Below, piece by piece: positions 45,024 to 53,323 of a stretch of 64,000 nucleotides of DNA. The DNA is taken from assembly GCF_001713395.1 (NCBI RefSeq), contig NZ_CP016450.1, positions 186,001 through 250,000 on the forward strand, given 5' to 3'. The notes under the pieces were generated by a model. That model had not been told where the DNA came from, made no database searches, and was given only the letters and a program-made list of their open reading frames with translations. The position numbers and the translations under genes were made by a program. Numbering within the stretch: the first letter of the stretch is position 1; each line of letters starts with the position of its first letter. Source of the DNA: Sinorhizobium sp. RAC02 (lineage in GTDB: Bacteria > Pseudomonadota > Alphaproteobacteria > Rhizobiales > Rhizobiaceae).

Positions 45024-46109
45024 ATGAAGCCGACGAAGCGGGACTACAGCCTTCTTGGCCGCGATGCCGAAGCTGCCGTTGCCAATGGGCTGGCTGCCGC
45101 CGAGTGGTATCACACCGACATCCCGCGCAAGGAGATGAAGGCGCTGATGCAGCGCAGCGACGGGCCGGCGATCCGCGATACCGCGATCTGGCTCGGCACG
45201 ATGCTCGTCACGGCCGCTGCTGGCATCTGGTTCTGGGGAACCTGGTGGGCGGTGCCGTTCTTCCTGGTCTATGGCGTGCTCTACGGTTCGGCGTCGGACT
45301 CACGCTGGCACGAATGCGGCCACGGCACGGCTTTCAAGACGCTGTGGATGAACGACGCGGTCTACCAGATCGCCTGCTTCATGATCATGCGCAACCCGGT
45401 CACCTGGCGCTGGAGCCATACGCGCCATCACACCGACACGGTCATCGTCGGCCGTGACCCTGAAATCGCCGTCATGCGCCCGCCGGACCTTCTGCGCCTC
45501 GTCCTGAACTTCTTTGGCCTGCTCGACGCGTGGCACGCCGTCGTCGATATGGTGCGCAATGCATCAGGCGTGATGAGTGCTGCGGAAAAGACCTTCGTGC
45601 CGGAATCGGAGCAGCCGAAGGCGATCCGTATCGCCCGCATCTGGCTTGCGATCTATGTCGCGACCATCGCGCTCTGTTTCGCCACGGGGTCGATCCTGCC
45701 AGCCATGCTGATCGGCCTGCCACGGCTCTATGGCGCCTGGCATCATGTGCTGACGGGTCTGCTCCAGCACGGCGGCCTGGCGGACAATGTCATCGATCAC
45801 CGACTGAACAGCCGCACGGTCTACATGAACCCGTTCAGCCGCTTCATCTATTGGAACATGAACTACCATGTGGAGCACCACATGTTCCCGATGATCCCAT
45901 ACCACGCGCTGCCGCGGCTGCACGCCATGATCAAGCATGACCTGCCGACACCGAACCCGTCCATGTGGCACGGCTACCGAGAAATGATCCCGGCCTTCCT
46001 GCGCCAGCTGCGCAACGAGGACTACTTCCTGAAGCGCGACCTGCCCGCGACGGCACGGCCCTACAAGGAAGAGTTTCATGCCGAGCCAGCCGTCGTGGCT
46101 GCCGAATAA
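45024..46109 (+). CDS. mocD: Membrane di-iron oxygenase of the desaturase family (MocD-like)
   Basis: The protein has 361 residues from the ATG at 45024 (GGAGGAGAG upstream). It is an integral-membrane di-iron enzyme with three His boxes: HECGH, HTRHH and NYHVEHH. Hydrophobic segments (IWLGTMLVTAAAGIWFWGTW and others) place it in the inner membrane. The next two genes give a ferredoxin and its reductase, the same trio as mocDEF, reported to O-demethylate the rhizopine 3-O-methyl-scyllo-inosamine. With an inositol-type importer and dehydrogenase beside it, MocD is the best reading. A true lipid desaturase is less likely. Confidence 0.78.
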   Translation: MKPTKRDYSLLGRDAEAAVANGLAAAEWYHTDIPRKEMKALMQRSDGPAIRDTAIWLGTMLVTAAAGIWFWGTWWAVPFFLVYGVLYGSASDSRWHECGHGTAFKTLWMNDAVYQIACFMIMRNPVTWRWSHTRHHTDTVIVGRDPEIAVMRPPDLLRLVLNFFGLLDAWHAVVDMVRNASGVMSAAEKTFVPESEQPKAIRIARIWLAIYVATIALCFATGSILPAMLIGLPRLYGAWHHVLTGLLQHGGLADNVIDHRLNSRTVYMNPFSRFIYWNMNYHVEHHMFPMIPYHALPRLHAMIKHDLPTPNPSMWHGYREMIPAFLRQLRNEDYFLKRDLPATARPYKEEFHAEPAVVAAE

Positions 46110-46134
46110 CAAGCATTCACTGGAGGAGACGACC

Positions 46135-46449
46135 ATGAGCGATACCTGGATCGAGGTCTGCGCGGCAGACGAGATCGACGAAGAGGATGTCATCCGCTTC
46201 GATCATTCCGGACGCACCTTTGCGATCTATCGCAGCCCGGAAGGCACCTATCACGCGACCGACGGCCTCTGCACCCATGAGAAGATCCACCTCGCCGATG
46301 GGCTCGTGATGGATCACGTCATCGAATGTCCCAAGCACAACGGCCGCTTCAACTACAAGACCGGCGAGGCCAAGGGCGCGCCTGTCTGCGTCGACCTCAA
46401 GACCTATCCAGTCAAGGTCGAAGGCGGCACCGTTTTCATCGGGCTCTAG
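46135..46449 (+). CDS. mocE: Rieske-type ferredoxin (MocE-like)
   Basis: This 104-residue soluble protein has the Rieske [2Fe-2S] ligands Cys46-x-His48 (LCTHEKIH) and Cys65-x2-His68 (ECPKHNG). It is a small electron carrier of the type that feeds ring-hydroxylating or membrane oxygenases. It lies 25 bases after the mocD-like gene with a GGAGGAGA site. Electrons should come from the reductase encoded 23 bases downstream and go to the di-iron oxygenase. Confidence 0.88.
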   Translation: MSDTWIEVCAADEIDEEDVIRFDHSGRTFAIYRSPEGTYHATDGLCTHEKIHLADGLVMDHVIECPKHNGRFNYKTGEAKGAPVCVDLKTYPVKVEGGTVFIGL

Positions 46450-46472
46450 AATCTCTTGGGGAGGATCGTTTC

Positions 46473-47696
46473 ATGGCGAATTTCGTCATCGTCGGCGCCG
46501 GTGAATGCGGTGCGCGCGCGGCTTTTGCGCTCCGCGAAAAAGGGTTCGATGGCGCGATTACGCTGATCGGCAGCGAAGTCCATCTGCCTTACGAGCGCCC
46601 GCCGCTGTCCAAGGATGCCCTGGTCGCCGGGGCCGGCCCGAAGCTCGTTGCCGACGCGGCGCGCTATGCCGAGGCACGGATCGACGTGCTTACCGGTCGC
46701 ACCGTTTTGGAAATCGACCGTGCCGGCAAGCGCATCCTGTTCGATGACGGCGCCGCACTCCCCTATGACAGGCTGTTGATTGCCACCGGCGCCCGGCCGC
46801 GCGCCTTGCCGGGCACACGCCACGGCGGGCGCATCGCCGCGCTGCGCAGCCATGACGATGCCGTACGTATTCGCGCGCATCTGGTGGAGGGCAGCCATGT
46901 CGCCATTCTCGGCGGCGGTTTCATCGGCCTCGAACTTGCCGCAAGTGCACGCACGCTCGGCGCGACGGTCACCCTCATCGAAGGCCTGCCGCGCGTGCTG
47001 AGCCGCGGTGTGCCGGCTGAGATCGCGGCGATCGTCGCAAATCGGCATGTCGCCGAAGGGGTGGAGATCCTGTGTGGTGCCAAGGTCGCCGGGGTCGAAG
47101 AATTGCCGGGCGAGGTGTGCATCACGCTGGAAGGCGGACGGATTGTTTCGGCAAACCTGCTCGTTGTGGGTATCGGCGCTGTGCCGAACACGGAGCTGGC
47201 GGAAGCGGCCGGTCTTGCGGTTGAAAACGGCATCGCGGTGGATGGCCTGCTGCGCACGTCCGATCCCGATATCTTTGCCGCCGGCGACTGCACGTCCTAT
47301 CCGTTGCCGCTCTATGGCGACCGCCGCATTCGCCTGGAATCCTGGCGCAATGCGCAGGAGCAGGGCCAACTCGCCGCAGCCAACATGCTCGGCGGCGCGG
47401 AAGCGCACTCCGCCGTGCCGTGGTTCTGGTCGGACCAGTACGACATGACGCTGCAGATTGCCGGGCTTGCCGATGGTGCGGCCACGACGGTCCGGCGCGA
47501 GGTGGGCGAGGGGGCCTTCATCCTGTTCCACCTCGACGCCGATGGTCGGCTGATTGCGGCGAGCGGCATCGGGCAGGGCAATGTGGTTGCCCGCGACATC
47601 CGGCTTGCCGAAATGCTGATTGCCGCGCGCGTCCATCCCGACCCGGCCGAGCTTGCGGCACCCGAAATCAAGCTCAAGAAACTGCTCGCCGCCTGA
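46473..47696 (+). CDS. mocF: FAD-dependent ferredoxin reductase (MocF-like)
   Basis: The protein has 407 residues from the ATG at 46473 (GGGGAGGAT upstream). Two nucleotide folds are present: FVIVGAGECGARAA for FAD (residues 4-17) and VAILGGGFIGLELA for NAD(P)H (about 145-158). The second FAD motif TSDPDIFAAGDC and the C-terminal dimer domain of the rhodocoxin/putidaredoxin-reductase group complete it. It passes electrons from NAD(P)H to the Rieske ferredoxin. Context makes it the third piece of a mocDEF-like oxygenase system. Confidence 0.88.
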   Translation: MANFVIVGAGECGARAAFALREKGFDGAITLIGSEVHLPYERPPLSKDALVAGAGPKLVADAARYAEARIDVLTGRTVLEIDRAGKRILFDDGAALPYDRLLIATGARPRALPGTRHGGRIAALRSHDDAVRIRAHLVEGSHVAILGGGFIGLELAASARTLGATVTLIEGLPRVLSRGVPAEIAAIVANRHVAEGVEILCGAKVAGVEELPGEVCITLEGGRIVSANLLVVGIGAVPNTELAEAAGLAVENGIAVDGLLRTSDPDIFAAGDCTSYPLPLYGDRRIRLESWRNAQEQGQLAAANMLGGAEAHSAVPWFWSDQYDMTLQIAGLADGAATTVRREVGEGAFILFHLDADGRLIAASGIGQGNVVARDIRLAEMLIAARVHPDPAELAAPEIKLKKLLAA

Positions 47697-47720
47697 CCGG
47701 CGATACCCTGGGAGATGACA

Positions 47721-48515
47721 GTGAAGACCAAAAGACCGACGGTCGCCGACGTTCAGGCGATGAAGGGCAAGCGCCAGCTCACCATGCTGCGCGTCGTGAC
47801 GCTGGAAGAGGCTGCGGCTGCCGAGCAGGCGGGCATTGACCTCGTCTCCGTGCCGCCCGCGCTGCTTGGGCCCGCCTTCCGCGAGGCGGCCCCGACGGTC
47901 TTTGCCTTCCCCGGGCTCGAATATGGTGACCTCGTCACGACGGACGACTATCTGCGCGGCGCCTTCCAGGCGATGAAGGCGGGCGGCGACGCCGTCTATT
48001 GTGCGGCCGGTCTCTCGACGGTGCGGCGCCTTCGGGAAGAAGGCATCCCGGTTTGCGGTCATGTCGGCCTCATTCCCTCCAAGGCGACATGGACGGGAGG
48101 CTTCAAGGCCGTCGGCAAGACGGCGGAAAGCGCACTGGAAATCTGGCGCCAGGTCAAGGCGCTGGAAGAGGCCGGCGCCTTTGCCGCTGAAATCGAGGTT
48201 GTGCCGGGCGAAATCGCCGCGGCGATCAGCGCCAAGACCTCGCTCGTCATGCTCTCGATGGGGGCCGGCACCGGATGCGATGCGCAATATCTCTTCGCGG
48301 ACGACGTGCTCGGCCAGAACCGTGGCCACTATCCGCGCCACGCCAAGGTCTACCGCAACTTCGCGGCTGAACATGACCGGTTCCAGCAGGAGCGCATCGC
48401 CGCCTTCCGGGAGTATGCGGATGACGTGCGTTCCGGCGCCTATCCGGAGAAGGCGCATCTCGTCGGCATCGCGCCGGCAGAACTTGCTGCCTTCCTTGAT
48501 CGTCTCGACGCCTGA
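47721..48515 (+). CDS. PanB-family (ketopantoate hydroxymethyltransferase-like) enzyme
   Basis: The GTG at 47721 has GGGAG six bases upstream; the in-frame ATG at 47715 touches that site. The ~264-residue TIM barrel resembles PanB: LTMLRVVTLEEAAAAEQAGID, GDAVYCAAGLSTVRRL, VCGHVGLIPSKATWTGGFKAVG and the AAEIEVVPGE metal-binding Glu segment. PanB moves a one-carbon unit from methylene-tetrahydrofolate to 2-oxoisovalerate. Divergent members act elsewhere. In an operon with an O-demethylase it could handle the released one-carbon unit or a breakdown product. It is probably not the housekeeping PanB. Confidence 0.72.
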   Translation: MKTKRPTVADVQAMKGKRQLTMLRVVTLEEAAAAEQAGIDLVSVPPALLGPAFREAAPTVFAFPGLEYGDLVTTDDYLRGAFQAMKAGGDAVYCAAGLSTVRRLREEGIPVCGHVGLIPSKATWTGGFKAVGKTAESALEIWRQVKALEEAGAFAAEIEVVPGEIAAAISAKTSLVMLSMGAGTGCDAQYLFADDVLGQNRGHYPRHAKVYRNFAAEHDRFQQERIAAFREYADDVRSGAYPEKAHLVGIAPAELAAFLDRLDA

Positions 48516-48579
48516 AAAGCCGGTTCCCTCACGCGGGAAAACCCCCTATGTAGGCGGTCGAAGGCCTGAGGAGACGTTC

Positions 48580-48810
48580 ATGAAAATCATCGACACCGAC
48601 CATCCGTTCTACCGTCCGCTCTGGCGGCGGGTGCTTCTGGTCGCGGTCTGTGCAGCGTGGACGGGTGTGGAATTCTACAACAACGAGCAGACCTGGGGCA
48701 CGATCTTCCTCGTCGTGACGGCCTATGTGTTCGCGAACCTCATCCTGTTCTTCAAGCCCTCCGATCCGGCGGAAAAGCCGCCGGAACAGGGCGGCGAGAC
48801 AAAGAGTTAA
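48580..48810 (+). CDS. Small membrane protein
   Basis: The 76-residue protein has two predicted membrane helices (RRVLLVAVCAAWTGVEFY and IFLVVTAYVFANLILFF) and a polar Pro/Glu-rich C-terminus. A CCTGAGGAGACG site precedes the ATG. It lies 64 bases after the PanB-like gene and may belong to the same transcript. Its last bases overlap the end of the convergent J-like gene by four. Function is unknown. Confidence 0.65.
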   Translation: MKIIDTDHPFYRPLWRRVLLVAVCAAWTGVEFYNNEQTWGTIFLVVTAYVFANLILFFKPSDPAEKPPEQGGETKS

Positions 48811-49316
48811 CGCAGCCCAAAACTCTTCTCGACATTGATCCGCCGGATCGTTTCGTCGATCAGCATGTTGGCGATCTTCATGCGCAGCGTCGCATTGATG
48901 CGCAGATCCTCCGGCGCGCGGTCGGGATGGTTGTCGCGAGCAAAACTGCGCCGGCGCGCCAGCAGGTCGTCCACGCTTTCCTTGCCGGTCAAGGCCAGGT
49001 CTTCCGCGACGTGGTCTGGTTCCGTGCGCAGCAGATGCGGCGGCGGTGCGGGTGGGGGCTCGATCGTCGGCGGGCTTTGCGGCTCGGGCGGGATTGGCGC
49101 GGGCTCTTCATAAAGATCCAGATAGGCGGCAGCGGCCTGCGAGCCGGACATGAAGGTAGCCCCCGTGCCCAGACCGGCAAAGCCGGAGGTCAGGCCGCGA
49201 ATTTCTCCAAGGCCTTCGTCTTCATGAGCGTCGTGGTCGCCATTTTCTTCAGCGGCTTCGCGTGCCTCGGCCTTCAGCCTTTCGAGTACGGATTCAAAAA
49301 CGGTCAGGCCGAACAT
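48807..49316 (-). CDS. J-domain-like protein with a Pro-rich linker
   Basis: The 169-residue protein is acidic at the N-terminus (EENGDHDAHEDEG). It has a long Pro-rich linker (about residues 72-94) and a C-terminal short J-like domain with DDLLARRRSFARDNHPDRA holding the HPD tripeptide that stimulates DnaK. A helix IANMLIDETIRRIN follows. J domains usually have about 70 residues; this one is trimmed and C-terminal. AAGGAGA precedes the ATG. No chaperone genes lie nearby, so the partner is unknown. It reads in the same direction as the LysR gene, 14 bases downstream of it. Confidence 0.68.
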   Translation of the reverse strand: MFGLTVFESVLERLKAEAREAAEENGDHDAHEDEGLGEIRGLTSGFAGLGTGATFMSGSQAAAAYLDLYEEPAPIPPEPQSPPTIEPPPAPPPHLLRTEPDHVAEDLALTGKESVDDLLARRRSFARDNHPDRAPEDLRINATLRMKIANMLIDETIRRINVEKSFGLR

Positions 49317-49330
49317 GGTGTCTCCTTCGC

Positions 49331-50338
49331 TCAGTCGGGCGAAAGCATCCGGCTGCGTTGCAAGATCAGATCATAGAGCAGTTTGGCGCTCGGGGGCAGC
49401 GCCCTGCCTTTCACGGAAATGAGGCTGTATGGCTTGATGTCGATTTCGAAGTCGGTGTTGAGGATGCTGATTTCACCCGCCTGCGCGCCGACATCGGCGA
49501 TGAAGACCGCCATGTCACGGGCGACAGGGGCGATCGCGTTCGAGCCGCAGACGATGGCGGTGGTCAGCAGGATGGACGAGGTGTTGACGACCGTGGAGGG
49601 CAGGGCGACGCCCGCCGCGATGAACAGTTCCTCGATGCGCCGCCTCAGCAGTGTGCCGGCCGGCTGGAACACCCAGTCGTAATGCGGCAGGTCGGCGAGG
49701 CCGACGACGGGCTTTTCCGTCAGCGGGTGGCCCTTGCGCACGATGAGGCAGGCCTTTTCGATGCCGATCTCGGTGACGTTGAACAGGCGCGGGTTGAGAT
49801 CGTCCGGTACACGGGCGATGATGAAATCCTGCCTTGCGGCAAGCAGTTCGTGGGCGAGCACGTTGCTTGTCTCCACGCGCACGTTCACCTCGATGCCGGG
49901 ATAGGCGGCACTCACCTGCTGGATGGCCGGCACGGCAAGGCTGATCGCCGGCGCCGTCACCGAACCGAGGAAGACCGAACCGCCGGTGCCGGATTTCAGC
50001 GCGGAAAGCTCGCGATCGACTTCACGCAGTTCGAGCAGGATGGTGCGGGCGCGTCGCGCGAAGGCTCGCCCGAAGGCGGTGAGCGCGACGCCGCGCGACA
50101 CACGCTCGCAGAGCTGGGCCTTGAGGATCGTTTCCATTTCCGTCAGCATGCGCGACGCGGCGGGCTGCGAGATGTTCAGCGCATCGGCGGCCGCACTCAC
50201 CTGGCTGTGCTCCTCGATGGCCACGATCATGCGCAGGTGGCTGAGCTTCAGGCCGCTGCGCAGCAGGGCGACACCCTGAAGGTTGTCGCCATCTTCGCCT
50301 GGAAAAAGTGGCTCGTCCCTGTCCTCTTGCAAGCGCAT
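49331..50338 (-). CDS. gbpR: LysR-family regulator of the chvE-ggu locus (GbpR-like)
   Basis: This is a 335-residue protein. After a 28-residue extension comes the LysR HTH: LSHLRMIVAIEEHSQVSAAADALNISQPAASRMLTEME, with a substrate-binding-like effector domain behind it. It is divergent from chvE with about 255 bases between, which is exactly where GbpR lies in Agrobacterium. GbpR activates chvE in response to L-arabinose, D-galactose or D-fucose. GAGGTAAAC precedes the ATG. The assignment to gbpR rests on context plus the family. Confidence 0.85.
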   Translation of the reverse strand: MRLQEDRDEPLFPGEDGDNLQGVALLRSGLKLSHLRMIVAIEEHSQVSAAADALNISQPAASRMLTEMETILKAQLCERVSRGVALTAFGRAFARRARTILLELREVDRELSALKSGTGGSVFLGSVTAPAISLAVPAIQQVSAAYPGIEVNVRVETSNVLAHELLAARQDFIIARVPDDLNPRLFNVTEIGIEKACLIVRKGHPLTEKPVVGLADLPHYDWVFQPAGTLLRRRIEELFIAAGVALPSTVVNTSSILLTTAIVCGSNAIAPVARDMAVFIADVGAQAGEISILNTDFEIDIKPYSLISVKGRALPPSAKLLYDLILQRSRMLSPD

Positions 50339-50378
50339 GTTTACCTCGTTTTATAAAATAGTACATTTGCCCCATGGT

Positions 50379-50394
50379 ATATCAAATTTGATAT
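50379..50394. promoter_or_regulatory. Palindrome in the gbpR-chvE divergent region
   Basis: ATATCAAATTTGATAT is a perfect 16-bp palindrome 41 bases upstream of the gbpR start. It contains the T-N11-A core expected of a LysR-type box. A perfect TTGACA (50416-50421) that could be a chvE -35 lies 22 bases further, though no good -10 pairs with it. Confidence 0.6.
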
Positions 50395-50593
50395 CACTTT
50401 AGAAGCTTATTGCATTTGACAGTTATGGCAATTCGTACGACGTTGCGGCAATGTGCGCTGGGGTCCTTGGGAGTGGGGATCGGTGGGCTTTTGGCTCACC
50501 AGTCCAGGTCGTCGCCTGAAAGCGACCCCGCCCGTGCACAGAACAATGCCTGGCCGCAATTCCGGTCAGTGCGCACAAGGGAGAGACCTTTCA

Positions 50594-51667
50594 ATGAAAC
50601 TGATCACTTCGCTTCTCGCCGCCGCTGCCATCAGCGTTGCGTCGTTCGTTGCGCCGTCCTTTGCCCAGGACAAGGGCATGGTCGGCATCTCCATGCCCAC
50701 CAAGACCTCGACCCGCTGGATTTCCGATGGCGAGACGATGGAAAAGCTGTTCAAGGACGCCGGTTATACGCCGGACCTGCAGTTTGCTGACGACGACATT
50801 CCGAACCAGCTCGCCCAGATCGAAAACATGGTCACCAAGGGTGCCAAGGTTCTCGTCATCGGCGCCATCGACGGCACGACGCTGTCCGACATCCTGCAGA
50901 AGTCTGCCGATGCCGGCGTGAAGGTCATCGCCTATGACCGCCTTATCCGCGATTCGGGCAATGTCGACTACTACGCCACCTTCGACAACTTCCAGGTCGG
51001 CGTTCTACAGGCCACCAGCCTCGTCGACGGCCTGAAGGCAAAATTCCCGGACACCAAGCCGTGGAACGTCGAACTCTTCGGCGGTTCGCCGGACGATAAC
51101 AATGCCTTCTTCTTCTACGATGGCGCAATGTCGGTCATCCAGCCGCTGATCGACAGCGGCGCGATCGTCGTCAAGTCGGGCCAGACCGGCATGGAAACGG
51201 TCGGTACGCTGCGTTGGGATGGTGCCGTTGCCCAGGCCCGCATGGAAAACCTGCTCTCCTCGACCTACACCGACGGCCGCGTTGATGGCGTTCTGTCGCC
51301 CTACGATGGTCTCTCCATCGGTATCCTGTCGGCCCTGAAGGGTGTTGGCTACGGCTCGGGCGACCAGCCGATGGCGATCGTCACCGGCCAGGACGCCGAA
51401 CTGCCGTCCGTCAAGTCGATCCTCGCCGACGAGCAGTACTCGACGGTCTTCAAGGACACCCGCGAACTGGCCAAGGTCACCGTCAGCATGGTCAACGCCA
51501 TCCTGGAAGGCAAGGAGCCGGAAGTGAACGACACGAAGACCTATGACAACGGCGTCAAGGTCATTCCGTCCTACCTCCTGAAGCCGGTTGCCGTCGACAA
51601 GTCCAATGCCGAGAGGATCCTTGTCACGGACTCCGCCTACTACACGGCTGACCAGTTGAAGAACTAA
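50594..51667 (+). CDS. chvE: Multiple sugar-binding periplasmic protein ChvE
   Basis: The 357-residue protein has a signal peptide ([19 protein letters not shown], cleavage after SFAQ or nearby). The mature sequence has the ChvE/MmsE pattern: [62 protein letters not shown] and [15 protein letters not shown]. ChvE binds arabinose, galactose, glucose and sugar acids and feeds the GguAB importer. In Agrobacterium it also boosts VirA signalling. AAGGGAGAG precedes the ATG. The high similarity to the family and gene order make this call firm. Confidence 0.94.
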   Translation: MKLITSLLAAAAISVASFVAPSFAQDKGMVGISMPTKTSTRWISDGETMEKLFKDAGYTPDLQFADDDIPNQLAQIENMVTKGAKVLVIGAIDGTTLSDILQKSADAGVKVIAYDRLIRDSGNVDYYATFDNFQVGVLQATSLVDGLKAKFPDTKPWNVELFGGSPDDNNAFFFYDGAMSVIQPLIDSGAIVVKSGQTGMETVGTLRWDGAVAQARMENLLSSTYTDGRVDGVLSPYDGLSIGILSALKGVGYGSGDQPMAIVTGQDAELPSVKSILADEQYSTVFKDTRELAKVTVSMVNAILEGKEPEVNDTKTYDNGVKVIPSYLLKPVAVDKSNAERILVTDSAYYTADQLKN

Positions 51668-51686
51668 TCGTTCTTTCCACTCTCCG

Positions 51687-51720
51687 GGGTTCGCGCCATA
51701 TGCGCGAACCCTCTTTTCTC
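51687..51720 (+). promoter_or_regulatory. Hairpin with T-rich tail between chvE and gguA
   Basis: GGGTTCGCGC-catat-GCGCGAACCC is a perfect 10-bp stem (51687-51711) followed by TCTTTTCTC. It begins 20 bases after the chvE stop. The short U-rich tail makes it a leaky terminator that would leave chvE mRNA in excess over gguAB. Confidence 0.7.
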
Positions 51721-51787
51721 CGGATCGCAGAGCGAATAGGCTCGGTTTCCCCGCCTGATGGTGGCGGATGGCCGCTGGAAACTGTCA

Positions 51788-53323
51788 ATGAGCAAAACCC
51801 TTCTCGAAATGCGTGGCATCACGAAGACGTTTCCGGGCGTAAAGGCGCTCGACAACGTCAACCTGAAGGTCCGCGAAGGCGAGATCCACGCCCTTGTCGG
51901 CGAGAATGGCGCCGGCAAATCCACCCTCATGAAAGTGTTGAGCGGCGTCTATCCAGCCGGCTCCTATGAGGGGGAAATCCATTTCGACGGCGAAGTCCGT
52001 CGCTTTTCCACGATCTCCGACAGCGAGCATCTGGGCATCATCATCATCCACCAGGAGCTGGCGCTCGTGCCGCTTCTGTCGATCGCCGAAAACATCTTCC
52101 TCGGCAACGAGGTGGCGACGAACGGCATCATCGACTGGAAACTGGCGTTCCGGCGCACGCAGGAACTGCTGAACAAGGTGGGCCTCAAGGAGCCGCCAGG
52201 CACGCTGATCACCGATATCGGCGTCGGAAAGCAGCAGCTCGTCGAGATCGCCAAGGCGCTCTCGAAAAAGGTGCGCCTGCTCATCCTCGATGAGCCGACC
52301 GCCTCGCTCAACGAGAAAGACTCCGACGCGCTCCTGAAGCTGCTGACGGAGTTCCGTGCACAGGGCATGACCTCGATCATCATCTCGCACAAGCTGAACG
52401 AGATCAAAAAGGTCGCCGACCAGATCACCATCCTGCGCGATGGCGGCACGGTCGAGACGCTCGACTGTCATAACGAGGATATTTCGGAAGACCGCATCAT
52501 CAAGGGCATGGTCGGTCGTGCGATGGAAGACCGCTACCCGGCGCGCGAGCCGAAGATCGGCGAGACGCTGCTGGAAGTGAAGAACTGGAACGTCTTCCAC
52601 CAGCACCACCGCGACCGGCAATTCCTGCACGATGTCAGCTTCAACGTGCGCGCCGGCGAAGTCGTCGGCATTGCCGGGCTGATGGGCGCCGGACGCACCG
52701 AGACGGCGATGAGCATTTTCGGCCGGTCCTGGGGCCACAAGATCACCGGCGATGTCCTGATGCACGGCAAGCCTGTCGATGTCAGCACGATCCAGAAGGC
52801 GATCAAGGCGGGTCTCGCCTATGTCACCGAGGATCGCAAGCATCTCGGTCTCGTACTGATCAACAACATCATGCACAACACGACGCTGGCCAATCTCAAG
52901 GGTGTGTCGAATGCGACGGTGATTGACAACCACCAGGAAGCCAAGGTCGCGGCGGGCTACCGCTCGAAGCTGCGCATCCGCTCGCATTCCATCTATCAGG
53001 AAGCGGTCAATCTTTCCGGTGGCAACCAGCAGAAGGTCGTCCTGTCTAAGTGGCTCTTCACCAATCCCGAGGTTTTGATCCTCGATGAACCGACGCGCGG
53101 CATCGATGTCGGCGCGAAGTTCGAAATCTATACAATCATCAACCAGCTTGCCGCCGAGGGCAAGGGCATCCTGATGATCTCGTCGGAGATGCCGGAACTG
53201 CTCGGGACCTGCGATCGCATCTATGTCATGAACGAAGGACGCATCGTGGCCGAGCTCTCCAAGGCCGAAGCAAGCCAAGAATCCATCATGCGCGCCATCA
53301 TGCGCTCCGGGGAGAAACACTAA
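51788..53323 (+). CDS. gguA: Sugar ABC transporter ATP-binding protein GguA
   Basis: The protein has 511 residues from the ATG at 51788. Two fused ABC domains are present: Walker [17 protein letters not shown], a [15 protein letters not shown] signature and DEPTASLNE in the first, then a degenerate nucleotide site ([16 protein letters not shown]), [15 protein letters not shown] and [10 protein letters not shown] in the second. This matches the MmsA/GguA type. It energises uptake of sugars bound by ChvE. Its stop overlaps the gguB start by one base. Confidence 0.94.
   Translation: MSKTLLEMRGITKTFPGVKALDNVNLKVREGEIHALVGENGAGKSTLMKVLSGVYPAGSYEGEIHFDGEVRRFSTISDSEHLGIIIIHQELALVPLLSIAENIFLGNEVATNGIIDWKLAFRRTQELLNKVGLKEPPGTLITDIGVGKQQLVEIAKALSKKVRLLILDEPTASLNEKDSDALLKLLTEFRAQGMTSIIISHKLNEIKKVADQITILRDGGTVETLDCHNEDISEDRIIKGMVGRAMEDRYPAREPKIGETLLEVKNWNVFHQHHRDRQFLHDVSFNVRAGEVVGIAGLMGAGRTETAMSIFGRSWGHKITGDVLMHGKPVDVSTIQKAIKAGLAYVTEDRKHLGLVLINNIMHNTTLANLKGVSNATVIDNHQEAKVAAGYRSKLRIRSHSIYQEAVNLSGGNQQKVVLSKWLFTNPEVLILDEPTRGIDVGAKFEIYTIINQLAAEGKGILMISSEMPELLGTCDRIYVMNEGRIVAELSKAEASQESIMRAIMRSGEKH

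Noticed and set aside
45024..46109. Housekeeping fatty-acid desaturase
   Set aside because: The His boxes fit the superfamily, but the direct Rieske and reductase partners and the inositol-type neighbours fit a MocD-type oxygenase better.
46446..48458. 670-residue open frame opposite mocF and the PanB-like gene
   Set aside because: Antisense shadow in high-GC DNA with Arg/Gly-rich sequence and no family motif.
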